Part shown: piece by piece, positions 1 to 10,601 of the stretch | Position numbering within the stretch: the stretch's first letter is position 1 | Layout: each line of letters begins with the position of its first letter | Source: Entonaema liquescens | Lineage: Eukaryota; Ascomycota; Sordariomycetes; Xylariales; Xylariaceae | DNA length: 64,000 bases | Direction: 5' to 3' | Assembly: GCA_902805475.1 (NCBI GenBank) | Contig: CADCSX010000012.1 | Coordinates: forward strand, 248,001-312,000 | Translations under genes and position numbers: made by a program | The notes under the pieces: model-generated | The model's input: the letters and a program-made list of their open reading frames with translations, nothing else | Told to the model about the DNA's origin: nothing | The model's database searches: none

Positions 1-2
1 CA

Positions 3-2623
3 ACACACCCCAAGGACCGCCAGGCACTAGACGCTGCTCGACGACGTCTGTGGGGTACTTCAATTGCTGGCTCGAGGTCCGCTTCTTTCGACCCCTTCGA
101 CAATCTTTACCGCCTCGCAAACCACCTCCTTGAAGCTTCTTATTTGCATATGGGGCATTATAATCCTGACGACACCATTGCAAATTTACTTGTCGAGATC
201 GGCAATTTCCTAATGCGATGCAGTCGCTCGCTAGTATTTAAATTGATAGCTCACTTGCAACATGGCATCGGTCTCTGGATTCAAGATGCAAACGCCCAAT
301 ACAGCAGTGCCGAATCAACGGCGATCTCCCGAGCTGTAAGTAACGCATTCTTTTCTAATGTTTGCACTAGACACTAACAGTCAGCAAGGTTGAAACTCTA
401 TGGGATCAGATCTGTAATCTATTTCTGGATACGGATTCTCGAGATAACCTACAACTTGACGCTGTTGAGGAACTGCTATGCTCGGCATTCCAGAGCAAGC
501 ATAGGGATATTGTTAATAATACTGCGGTCATGTGGAACCGTGCTTTTGAACATGCCGACGAGATACAATATCCAGAAAAGCTCAAAGCCGTGCTTATGTC
601 TGTTCATTCCTACGTCGACGTAGTACTTCCCGGTGTAGATCTCTCTAGCTACGTGTCTAGTGGACAACAGCCATCGTTCATAGAATCGCAGGATAATTCA
701 GAGGCTGCAAATCCATCTCTCGAAAAACAGGGCCATCACGAAACACCTCCAGCGAAACGACGATCTTCTAGGCGGTCTGCAACGCCTGGATCCGTCCAGC
801 TTTCCTTACCTTCTAAAAAGGGCCTCGTCGCCACTCCCAGTTTACCAAGGCCGAGGTCAGCTAGGCGTAGTGCGACCCCAAGACTGCGGCATGACGATTC
901 CCAAATTCAATTCGCGCCCATCGAATCGTCTTCCCCCAGCCGCGATGTAATGGAATCCCAGTACTGGACGGATCGGCAAAAAGAAGTCCGCGAACGACAG
1001 CGGGAAAATGCTGTCATGTTTCCTCATATTCGAGCCGGTACAGAAAACCAGACCTCTAACCAAACGAAACATTCTGAACAAGTACGAGATGCGACGCCGC
1101 AACGTAATCAAGGTCTCGAGGATTATGTGACATCCACACCAACGCCTAGACGTGGCCAAGCTCCTATGATCGACTTTGATCATGAGATGATAGATGATAT
1201 CCCTTCATCGCCTCCAGAGCCCCGTCGGAACTTGCTCGTAGAAATGAAGCCACGAACTAGAAGCAGCAGCATGCTCCAAGAATTCCCTATCCTGTCATCA
1301 CCTATCTCCGGATCTCCTGCTCCAAAGCGACAGTCGACAGCCGCGGACGAAGGCCATCCGGAACGAGAAGATGTAGAAAATGGCGAAAACGTATCGGCAG
1401 TCGTACACCAAGAGAACCTGAGCCAGATTGCAGGATTGCAACCAAAACCGGTATCTACAAACGTGGAGAATAATAAGTCTAATAAGTCTCATGTCCCTGG
1501 AAGGCCAACTACTCCACGAAAGACTCGTTCGGGCAAAATCTTAGAGTCCTCACCTCGGTCCAACCCCGAAGTGTTCGTTGATGCTCCCACCAGTCCGACG
1601 CCCCGGTCGCCTCGAGCCCTCCGTAGCAACACACCGAAAGGTGTACAGGCCGTACAGGATCCTCCGTCTTCCGCCCAGTCTAAGGACCGGTCTTTCGAGC
1701 TTAGTGACGGCGCAGAGCGAAGCTTCGCACGCCTTATCATCGAGGTAGATTCTAGGAAATGTGAGCCAACACCCAAGTATAACTCAGAATCGCCAGAGAA
1801 GACCCAAGAGATAAGGACTCAAACTTCGGAAAGTATTGCGGCAAGCACGGGATCAAAGAAGTCACGTGGCAAGTCAAAATTCAAGAAAGACGAGAATATC
1901 CAGTCGTCGCCTGTTATTCCCTCCTCATCTGCAGAGGTAGAAATCCCTCATTCACCAAGCAAGAAGTCCAAAAGGAAGAGGAAGCGACATGCAGACAAGA
2001 ACCAAGAGAATGACAGCAGTCAAAAGAAGCCACGGTATCATAAGGATGCAAACGTCGAATCGGTGCCTGATAACCAGATTTCCGAGCACGCCGAAGGGGA
2101 TACAACCGAAATGAATACCGAAGTCGATACTTCGATGGAGTTTGACACTACAGTTCCTTTCAGCTCCTCGCCAGGTTCAACGAACCAAGAGACCACGATC
2201 GCAGAGGAGGGTCAACAAAGCTCTCCACCTATGAATTCTGACGACAGTCTCGTCGAGCGCGAGTCTGATACGGAAGCAGTCACTTTACAAATAATTACAG
2301 AAGCGTCTCAACAATCAGAAGTTGAACTTATTCCTACGGAAATACCAGAGGACTACATACCCCTTGTAGATGAAGATTCTAAAATGGTGGATCAAGCGGA
2401 TGAAGTAGAACAGGCCGCTGAGGCTGAGGTGGAGCAGTCTCGTATTGTTAAAGAAACCATGGTTGAGAAATCGGCAGCGGAAAGGATTATGGATGCTCTA
2501 AATGGTGGCCTCGAGGGTCTCCGCACAGCGACGCTGACTCGAGACGAGGTGAACAAGATCGAGGACATATTCTTCGATATCAAAAAGGAACTATACCAGG
2601 CGGAGAGTCGGGGCCGACGCTAG
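3..2623 (+). CDS. RIF1: Rif1-like telomere-length / replication-timing regulator, 3' part
   Basis: This is the C-terminal part of a large protein whose start lies left of the window. The reading frame is open from base 3 to 335 and resumes at 389 after a 53-nt GT-AG intron (336-388, branch site ACTAAC at about 372-377), giving about 855 residues to the stop at 2621-2623. The first ~190 residues are helical and fit the end of the Rif1 HEAT-like repeat domain, for example the stretch around KVETLWDQICNLF and the segment ending VVLPGVDL. The rest is a long Ser/Pro/Lys-rich disordered tail with many S/T-P sites and basic clusters (KKSKRKRKRH), then a conserved-looking RLIIEVDSRKCEPTPKY segment and a short helical C-terminus (RIMDALNGGLEGLR onward). 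Rif1 proteins act at telomeres and with PP1 at replication origins; I saw no clear RVxF or SILK docking motif here. The assignment rests on remembered family resemblance. A large generic chromatin protein is the alternative. Confidence 0.72.
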
Positions 2624-3872
2624 GTTTTAGGGAGATTTGTAAAGGTTAATGGCGGATGACGATGAACATATTTTTAAGGGTACTGCCGTGCTATACAATT
2701 ATGAAGATGGACATTGGCAAGGCGTTTAGGAGGTATATGAAAGCTACGATACCTTAGGTAATCTGTACGAATCAAATATTTCTAAGTATTTATTTATAGG
2801 TATTTGCAGCTATGCAGCTATTTTATCCGCGTCTATTATATTACCAGAGTGTCTGACCAGAGTCTATTCGTAAGCGATGTATTATTACTACCCGTAGTAT
2901 TACTATAGGTACGGTAGTAGTAAAAGAATGATTGGCTTTTTTTTTTTTTTTTTTTTTTTTTTTATATGGAGTAGTGACGAAGCTTGCAGGTTTATGTTAA
3001 GCCGAGGGTGTCGATGTTCGGGAGATGTTCCCTTGGTTGGAACATTTCCGGCTAGTTGCTTATCTCTCATAGGTACGTCTAAAGAAAGGTAGCTGCAGGC
3101 AGGAAGATGGGCGTTTCAGGTTATGCGGTGCCACCATAAAGAAATACGCGAATATTTGCCTACTTGCCTTACTTGCCTATAACTGGTATACTTTTTATAC
3201 TTTGAGCTAAATAAGCTGCGGCATACGCCATGTACGGTACTTACATATTATGTATAGAATTATATACATACGCATGTACCTAATCTGTACCATTGATCTT
3301 CGGGAAGGGTCGTCTCAGTTGAAGGTCCAGGAAGGTCTCAGTTGAAGCTGTAATATGGATCACCTTAAACCTTCCAGTCTAGATTTCAGTCAAATCTCCA
3401 CCGGCCTTTTCCTTCTTTCTACCTTTTCCACCTTACATCCATCCGTCTTTTTTTTAAAAAAAAAATTACTTTTCAAGAAAAGGGAGTTCCTATAAAATAG
3501 CTACATACTTACCTTACTTTCTTTCTCTACAGCCGAAACAACACAGACATTTGGTAATTAGCGTTGCTTGCTATACTTGGATATATAAGAGATAACTAAC
3601 TACCTAGGTATATACTAGACTTATATTATTACCCCACCAACGAAAGACACCAAGAGTGCGGAATATTTACTTTGCATCAAGTACCCTTACCTCCTCGAAT
3701 ATACCCCGCCATACGACATCGCCATACAAACATCCCAGCACAATCCAACCTTTTCTTGTCTACACTACCATCAACCTCTTTAACATTAAACATTACCATT
3801 TCTTATTTATCGTTCTACCTATAATAACTCTACCTACCAAAGCTAACAGACTAAGACAAACGACTAGCAATC
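2624..3872 (+). other. intergenic: Rif1-like 3' flank and epimerase promoter/5'UTR
   Basis: No ORF is supported here. The interval holds a poly-T run of about 27 nt (2937-2963), the palindromic words TACCTTAGGTA (2750-2760) and TACCTAGGTA (3601-3610), and a C/T-rich stretch from about 3390 to 3870. That stretch looks like a fungal core promoter and 5' leader for the gene starting at 3873. Confidence 0.6.
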
Positions 3873-4974
3873 ATGGTTGACCGACCAAAGAAGCCTTTAG
3901 CGCTAGCCACGACCCCGGGTCTACCACCCCAGCCCCAGGTCAACTTTACCCACGACAATTCGCGAGTCAAGGCTGTTCTACCCACCGGTGAGCGTCGAAA
4001 TTCTCCTTCACGGCGCTACCGTTATCAGCTGGAAGAACCGCTTCGGAATAGAGAGGCTCTGGCTATCCGACGCTGCCAAGCTTGACGGGTCCAAAGCCGT
4101 ACGAGGTGGCATTCCTCTCGTCTTTCCCGTGAGTTATATAAATCGTTATCTCCGTTACGGACTTCCTCTCCATAAAACAAGCTGGCTAACATCGAATGTG
4201 ATCCACCAGGTTTTTGGCACGGCTCCTTATCATGATGCGACCTCAAAACTGCCTCAGCACGGCTTTGCGCGCAACTCGCGATGGGAGTTCCTAGGCAAGT
4301 CCAGCTCCGAATCGACAGGTCCATCCGACACCTCTGTCAAGCTTGACTTCGGCCTCTCGTCTGCAACCCTCGACGATCAGACGAAGAGCCTGTGGCCCTA
4401 CACCTTCTCCATCATCTATAGCGTTACCTTGACCCCGGAGAATCTAAGCACGAGCATCGTTATTACCAACGACGGCGACAAGCCCTTCGAATTCCAGGTC
4501 CTATTACATACCTATCTGCGAGTTGACGTAAGTAGTCTCTATCTTGCATGAAACGCTCAACGTATGGCGAGAGCTAATTGAAATTCCCACGCCGAACAGG
4601 ACATCTCCAAGATCCAGGTGACAGGTCTCGAAGAGTCGGATTACATCGACAAAGTCGATGAAGCTAAGACAAAGACACAGTCAGGCCCCATAACCATTAC
4701 GGGCGAGACGGATAGGGTGTACGTACCGACTAAAGGCCCCTCCAACCCGGTAGTAGTCTCGGAGGACGGTGAGGCGGTTTACACCATCGTACGAGACAAC
4801 CTTAAGGATGTTGTGGTTTGGAATGCCTGGAAGGACAAAGCCGCAAGCATGTCTGACTTTGAACCCAAAGACGGATATAAAAAGACAATTTGCATAGAAG
4901 CCGGCTCCGTCACGGGATGGACCACGCTGGACCCGAGCGACGCGTTCGAGGGTGCTCAGACAATTTCGGACTGA
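3873..4974 (+). CDS. glucose-6-phosphate 1-epimerase-like protein (aldose-1-epimerase fold), with an apparent frameshift near base 3990
   Basis: Exons are 3873-4128, 4210-4527 and 4600-4974; both introns (81 and 72 nt) are GT-AG, in phase 0, with good branch sites. The product, about 316 residues if the frame is restored, matches the fungal YeaD-like D-hexose-6-phosphate mutarotase family, which interconverts alpha and beta glucose 6-phosphate in the cytosol. Visible signatures are NSRVKAVLPTGE, ILLHGATVISWKNRFG, AVRGGIPLVFPVFGTAP, KLPQHGFARNSRWEFLG (the active-site His region) and a late WNAWKDKA motif. The start at 3873 gives the conserved MVDRPKKP beginning. The coding sequence changes frame between GGTGAG (3987-3992) and GTCGAA (3994-3999): about two bases, probably a tandem AG, appear to be missing. 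As written the gene would give a short truncated product, so it is either a consensus error or a pseudogene. Family confidence is high; intactness is uncertain. Confidence 0.85.
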
Positions 4975-5612
4975 CTTCACAACGGTGGGGTTTATGCTGC
5001 GCCGCGGAGTATGGGCAGATTGTGAATAAACGCCGATTGGTCGGGTAGCTACTAGGCGAGATCCAAGGGCTGACGATTGAGTAGAAGATATCTTTGAAGA
5101 TAGTAGCAATGTTTGGGCGGATGGAATTCTACTAGATCTCCTTAGTTTAGGTACTCTTTTTTCCCGATAGGAAGAAAATGACGACTCATACTCGATCTGA
5201 TGCATCTAGCCAATCATAACTAGTTGCACGTCTCCTCATTTCCTATTGCTCCTTACCTACGCCAAGCAGTGGTGTCGCTATCGTGTCCAATGATTTGTAG
5301 CCCTGATTTGAACTTTGACCTCTTTAAGTGAACTATACATATGACCACACGGTTGACTATTCGAGAGCAAGAGAAATCGAGAATGTAAATCAAGTTACTA
5401 AGTATTTTGCACCAAGGCCGCCGAATATGATGCCTCGAAGGAACATAACTAATTGCTTAGGAAACTTGCTTCAGCAAAATAACTGAGGCCTGTTCATGCT
5501 CCGATAGGATGAGATATACCAGGCCCGTTCCTTGAAAAGCAAAGGGAAATAATACATGCTTCCCTTAACCCTCTCCTCACCTCTCACCACAACCCATCCT
5601 CGCGTCGGTCGT
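4975..5612. other. intergenic between convergent epimerase and SPRY genes
   Basis: No gene is supported. The two flanking genes end here convergently, so the interval should hold both 3' UTRs and polyadenylation signals. Short ORFs on both strands have no recognisable content. Confidence 0.6.
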
Positions 5613-6806
5613 CTACCCTTGGTATCCCCTCCACCGCCACAGCTCAGGCGCAAATATAATCTCGAAGGCGACCTTATCAAACGCTCCTACGGCAGCACAC
5701 AAGTCGTGGTACCCCTCGAGCCCCGTAACCGGCAAGTCCTGCTCGCGATCCGTCTCCTCGTGCAGATTCCACCGCCCCCTCTCCACGCCGTCCCGCGTCA
5801 GGAAGATCTCCACGCTAACCCCTCCGCCGTCCCGCGGGCTAAACTCCATACCCAAGCCTATCGTCTCCCCCCGCCGGAACGGCGACGTAAACGCCTTCCC
5901 GCCCCACCGGTCGTTCACGTACCGGTGCCCGTCGTCCCCGTGCACCCCCACGCTCCCCCGGTGCCACCCCGGCAGCCGAAACGCTGGGTACGGAGGCGCT
6001 GCGAAACCTACTGCTAGCGAAACTTCGTCGCTCCGACTGCCGTGCTCCAGGACCCGCACCTCGTAGTACGCCGTCTTCTTCCCCGGAACCCGGTGACGAG
6101 CGGGCTGTGCGCCGCCGCGTGGTACAGCGGCGGGTAGCTCGCGAGGCAGGCGTCGCGCGCGCCGCGGGGGGTGGACGCGCTCCATACCCCCGGCCGCACG
6201 TGCGTTAGACGACCACCACCTGAGAGGAACGGCGGGGCGCGTACACCGCGATGTTACCCGTGCGAGAGGCCGCTTCGGCGGGCGGGTTCAGGGGCATGGG
6301 CGCGTACAGCGGGTACTGCCGGCACCAGGACTCGCCGGCCTCGCATTCCTCCTCGGAGGCGTTGTTCGCGGGCGAGCGGTCGAAGCCGCTGAAGAAGTTG
6401 GGCGGGGAGGGAGGAGGGAGGTGTCTGGGACGGCGGTCTGCCAGTCGTGTTGTTGCTTTTGCTTTTGCGATTGGGATGGTGGTGGACCGGGTGGAGGTGC
6501 GTAGTCTGCGCCGGAGATAGGGCCGGAGTTGAAGAATGGGTTGTTCTTGGAGTCGGAGGGAGGGGTCCCGGGGAGGCGCGTAGTTCTGATGCGATGGAGG
6601 AGGGCCGGGGGAGGAGCGTAGTAGGCGGAAGAAGAAGGCTGGGATTGGTACTGGCCGTGAGATGGCGGGGGACCGGGAGGCGGCGCGTAGTCCTGCGGCA
6701 TGCTGGCTTTGGGGTGAGAGGTGTTAGGTGATAATGATGATGGTTGAGGGACCGAGGCTGGTTTAGGCGCTGGGTCGTTGGATTTGTCCTTGCTTCCGAA
6801 ACACAT
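5613..6806 (-). CDS. SPRY-domain protein of the fungal MCFGSK type, with three apparent frameshifts
   Basis: Read on the minus strand from ATG at 6806 to the stop at 5613, with no intron. The N-terminus (MCFGSKDKS) and the repeated DYAPPPGPPPS motifs form the proline-rich region. A conserved linker follows (HDWQTAVPDTSLLPP, then FFSGFDRSPANN and ESWCRQYPLYAPM), and then a SPRY/B30.2 domain: YYEVRVLEHG, LAVGFAAPPYPAFRLPGWHR, VHGDDGHRYVNDRWGG, FRRGETIGLGMEFSPRDGG and IFLTRDG. The intended product is about 398 residues. SPRY domains mediate protein binding; the exact role in fungi is unknown to me. Cys2 might be palmitoylated (inference). Frame changes lie near 6404-6407, 6234-6237 and 6081-6091. 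Each fits the loss of one base, the first two and probably the third from a four-base G/C run; three losses together restore the original frame. The region is very GC-rich (about 5750-6440), unlike its neighbours. Sequencing error is favoured over decay because every conserved block is intact. Confidence 0.8.
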
Positions 6807-7944
6807 TGGATAAATGATGGTATTGGGAATACCAATGGTAGATGATGGGTGGTGATGGGACCAGGCAGTAGATATAATTGGAGAAGAATTTAAGAGGATG
6901 ATATTTGTTCAAATACTTTCTCTTTTCAATGGCTTGGCATCTACCATGCATTCATTGAATGTACTATGCCGTATAATTTCAAATTGCTTGCTTATCGTTC
7001 CTTATAGTTCCCAACGCCTCCTTTACAATTCATACGTCATACAGCGCTTACCTTATGGTGAATAGGTTAGGTTAGTTATGTATGTACCTATATGGCAAAC
7101 TGGGGAATATCCGAGCTACCTAAGTACTTAGCATAGCCATGTCTAGAACACTTGTGGCTGTGTTTTTTTTAAGTTGCCAAGTTAGCTTAAGCCTTAGTTG
7201 GGACCGCTCGAGATTTGGAATTACTAGGAGAGAAAATACGCGTATCGGAAAAGGAGAAAAAAATAATTAAGATGCGGTAAAACTAGGACGGAATGGAGGT
7301 CGGGGAATATACAATTCACAAATAGCGAGTAGATTACTTAGTACCTACAAATGTAATAACCAAGGATATAAACGTGTAACTTGGAACAGCCGTAACTCTT
7401 CAGCAATGTTCAACATTAAGCACCATGTCACTTTAATTTGCTCACAACTCACAAATCTTTCGAGATAAAAAGTTATTTGCAAAATGAGAGTATGTCCAAT
7501 TCATCTGCTAAGCAGCTCATGTAACCCATAAGTCTACAAGTCTGCATCGCAAAACTACATCAGCTATCTGCGCGTTTTCACGCCCGTCATCGCTATCTGC
7601 ATCAGAGCGGCCAAGTTGGCTGGCTCAGCTTCGTCCCGAACAATAAAAATATATCTCATAAAAATCAAAGCAATTTTTTTAATCAAATCGCAAAGGGCGG
7701 TTCAAAACTCCGAAAAGTAGATAGCATCCCTTAAAAGAAGTAAAAAAAATTCTCATTTCATCTTTCAGGCACTCCCTCTCAATCGTGTAGTGCCGAATCA
7801 TCAAATCAGTATCGTAAAACCGCTTAGAGCAAGTTTAATATCAAAGCAATAACTAGTCGTCATATCCCATGCTTCAGTTAAATATTGCGTCATGTTATCA
7901 AGTAAGTGGTTTCGTATGCCCTTTTAAGGGTCGTAAATACTCCT
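6807..7944. other. intergenic: SPRY gene promoter and CAX gene 3' flank
   Basis: No supported gene. The interval is AT-rich, with an ACCTA-rich stretch near 7080-7130. Stop codons are dense in all frames. Confidence 0.6.
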
Positions 7945-10601
7945 TTAGGCACCCAAGGGGCCAGCAGCGTCACCTTCGGGATAAAAGAATGCCACGACCG
8001 CAATAATTACGTACGTAGCACAAAGTAACGCACCCTCGAGATAGTTACTTCGGCCGTCGAGAATCAAGAAGTTGATAATGAAGGCCGATACGAACAGGCA
8101 GACCGTCTCGAATAGGGTGAAGTAAAGTGTCATGGGTTGTCCGATAATCCAGCCGATGATGACGACGAGAGGCGTTAGGAACAGAGAAATCTGGATCGAG
8201 GAGCCAATAGCTACACCAATTGCCAGATCCATCTTGTTCTTCATAGCCACCGTAACAGCCGTCACGTGTTCCGCTGCGTTACCAACAATAGGGAGGATGA
8301 TAAGACCGATGAATGTTTCCTTGAGAGCGCTGTTCGCCACCACATCATCGATGGCATCTACCATGAACTCGGCGCACACAGCAACAAGTGCTGTCGAGAG
8401 CAGCAACATGATTATAGCCGCGCCACGCGAAAGGTCGTCTCCGTGCTCCTTGCCATCTTCGCCGGTACCGCCTGTTAGGATGGAAACGGGAATCTGAGAA
8501 GGCATCATGGCTCCGGGTGGACGGTATTGATATTGGTTAAGTCTTTCGGGGAGGGAATTGGTCCTGCGAATACCGTATCTCACGCGTGGCACGGGTCCAA
8601 CTGACGCCGCCGGGGTAGTTCCAATGTCCGAAGTGAAAACAGGAGGCGCCAGGCTCTTAGCCACGGGTCGGAGTGATAGAGCGCGCAGATTGTTGAAAGG
8701 GCGCTTGGCTCCGGGAGTAACCTCGAGTGAACCCTCAACATCAACAACCGTGTCCGCAAAATCGACACGGCGGGGTTCTCCACCGCTCGCGACGAGATCC
8801 TGTACTGCATCCGGTCCTACACCGGCGATATTCTGAGGCTGAGTAGCTTCTTCGACACCAGTTGACGCCTTCCTATCTCGCTTGCGATGCTTACGCTTGG
8901 AGCGCTTATGCTTACGGCGAGACTTATGTTCGTCTTCCTCTTCGATAGCTTCTTCGGTACCAGTAGAGTTCATTCGAGGGAAGGCGAGAGGACCATGTAG
9001 AGAATCGCCCGACTTAGAACCGCCTTCGTGGGTGGGACTAGCACTATTAGTTCCGAGAGATGAGGTGCGAGTTCGAACCCCGTCGTCAGTGTCTACCGAT
9101 GCGGTACTGGATTTCCTGCGGCGATGACCACGAATGGCCCGTCGGACACGTTTCGACATGGTTTCCCTCGAGTGGCTAGAGTGATCAGAGTCCGAGTCCG
9201 ATGACGAACTTGAGTCAGAATCGGAGGACTCGAGCCATGCGGCAGCCGGACCTGGTGTTGCTTCCTCGTCGATGATGTGTTGAGGAGTCGATTCATACAT
9301 GTATGCATGAGACTTCAGCTGGAACAGAAGATACACAACATACACCAAAAGGAGGATCTTTAAGACAATATTAGTAAGGGTAGCGGAGGGGAATAATGCG
9401 GAGTAGGTACATACCACGCTAACACCATGGCTGATCTTTAGAGACTCATTATCAGCCTCTGTTTTGTCTCGGAAAGAAGCGTGAAATGCGGTCTAGCAAG
9501 ATTGTTTAGCGATAGTTCAAGATTGGATAGGGAGTGGGACTAACCGGTAACATGAGACTGATCACACTCAAACTCAGCAAACAAGCGCTCATCTGAGTCA
9601 CTGTGCTGTTGTAGATCTGGAAGACGTTAGCCCATGTAAAGTAGTCATGTTCGCACCTAACTGACCTGTTCACGAAATCGGAGACCGCCAAGGAAGAAGG
9701 CCATGCCCAGAATCAAGAGCAAGTTTGCAAGAATAGATCCAAGCAGCGAGGCCTGGACAATGCGAATCTCACCCTGCATCTTGTTAGTAACGTGAAATAC
9801 GTGGGTGCAGACATGAATATTTACCTTGACTAAAGCGATGCTGTTACATTAAAGAATGAGGTTAGCAAAACTCGATGAGACATCTGTAGGGCACAAGACC
9901 ACTTGGCAATGAATCGTGCAGGGTGTGGTTACTTACATACTATTGACTTGTTAGCTGGACGTACAAATAAAACGACGGGATGATCAGACTTACAAAATGA
10001 TAAGTTCGACAGCGTTACCAAACGTTACGTTCAGCAATGCGCCAACGGTATCGCCCATCTTGCGAGCAACGGACTCGGTAGCATGGCTAAGGAGTCCCGC
10101 AAGAGGGATAATGGCGACAGCGTTAATACCGAAGGTAGCTCCGGCGTTCTTGTTCGGGATGTTTGCGATAGCAATCCCGACGGGGACGAAGACCAAGAAT
10201 AGGTTGATCCAGCTGTGAAGGACCACCTTCTTTAATTCGTGATAGGTTTCGACGACGACATTCTGTTTCTTCTTGGCGCCGCCGTCGTCTACGACAGACC
10301 CCGTCCCCTCCACTTCAGATGTTGACGGAGCCGTCCTATCGGCATGCTGGGTATCCGATCCGGGGTTGGGGGCATCATGAGTTTTTGGGGAGCCATCAGG
10401 AACGTCCTGATGGCGGTCGGAACCGGCGCCGCTAGCATCGCGGATCTTCTCCGGATTCTGGTCCGAATGTGTATTATTTAGGGGAAGGATGGGGTTGGAG
10501 TTGGACGCAGTGGAACGTGTAGAGCCTCCATACGCGTGACCTCGTGCCCAAGAGCGTATGCGATCTATATAAGAGGCCTGGTCAGTTGAGCTTTCCTTCA
10601 T
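7945..10601 (-). CDS. VCX1: vacuolar-type Ca2+/H+ antiporter (CAX/VCX1 family)
   Basis: Seven exons read on the minus strand: 10601-9994, 9939-9937, 9840-9825, 9773-9666, 9616-9545, 9492-9415 and 9357-7945 (765 residues). All six introns (49-96 nt) have GT-AG ends. Signatures of the cation/proton exchanger family are visible: GNAVELII, then IALVKGEIRIVQASLLGSILAN for the first alpha repeat, and FIGLIILPIVGNAAEHVTAV with IGSSIQISLFLTPLVVIIGW for the second; about eleven membrane segments are expected. The N-terminal ~130 residues are disordered. Between the two halves lies an unusually long loop of about 260 residues, with an acidic Ser/Asp run (SSDSDSSSSSDSDSDHSS) and Arg/Lys clusters, after QLKSHAYMYES. 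These proteins exchange luminal H+ for cytosolic Ca2+ at the vacuole. The start is the first ATG; the frame runs upstream to a TTG without another ATG. A TAT micro-exon is required to give the family-length ELIIFIIALVKGE. A stretch at 10602-10920 may be 5' UTR. Confidence 0.9.
9937..9939 (-). other. 3-nt micro-exon of the CAX gene
   Basis: On the minus strand, TAT sits between an acceptor (GTCAATAG, with a GCTAAC branch site upstream) and a canonical donor (GTAAGT). Exon 1 ends in phase 2 (ATCATTTT) and the next exon starts CATCGCT. Including TAT gives ELIIFIIALVKGE; skipping it removes one Ile without changing frame. Remembered family members have the longer spacing (S. cerevisiae Vcx1 reads ELIVSIIALKKGQ), which supports inclusion. 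Confidence 0.7.
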
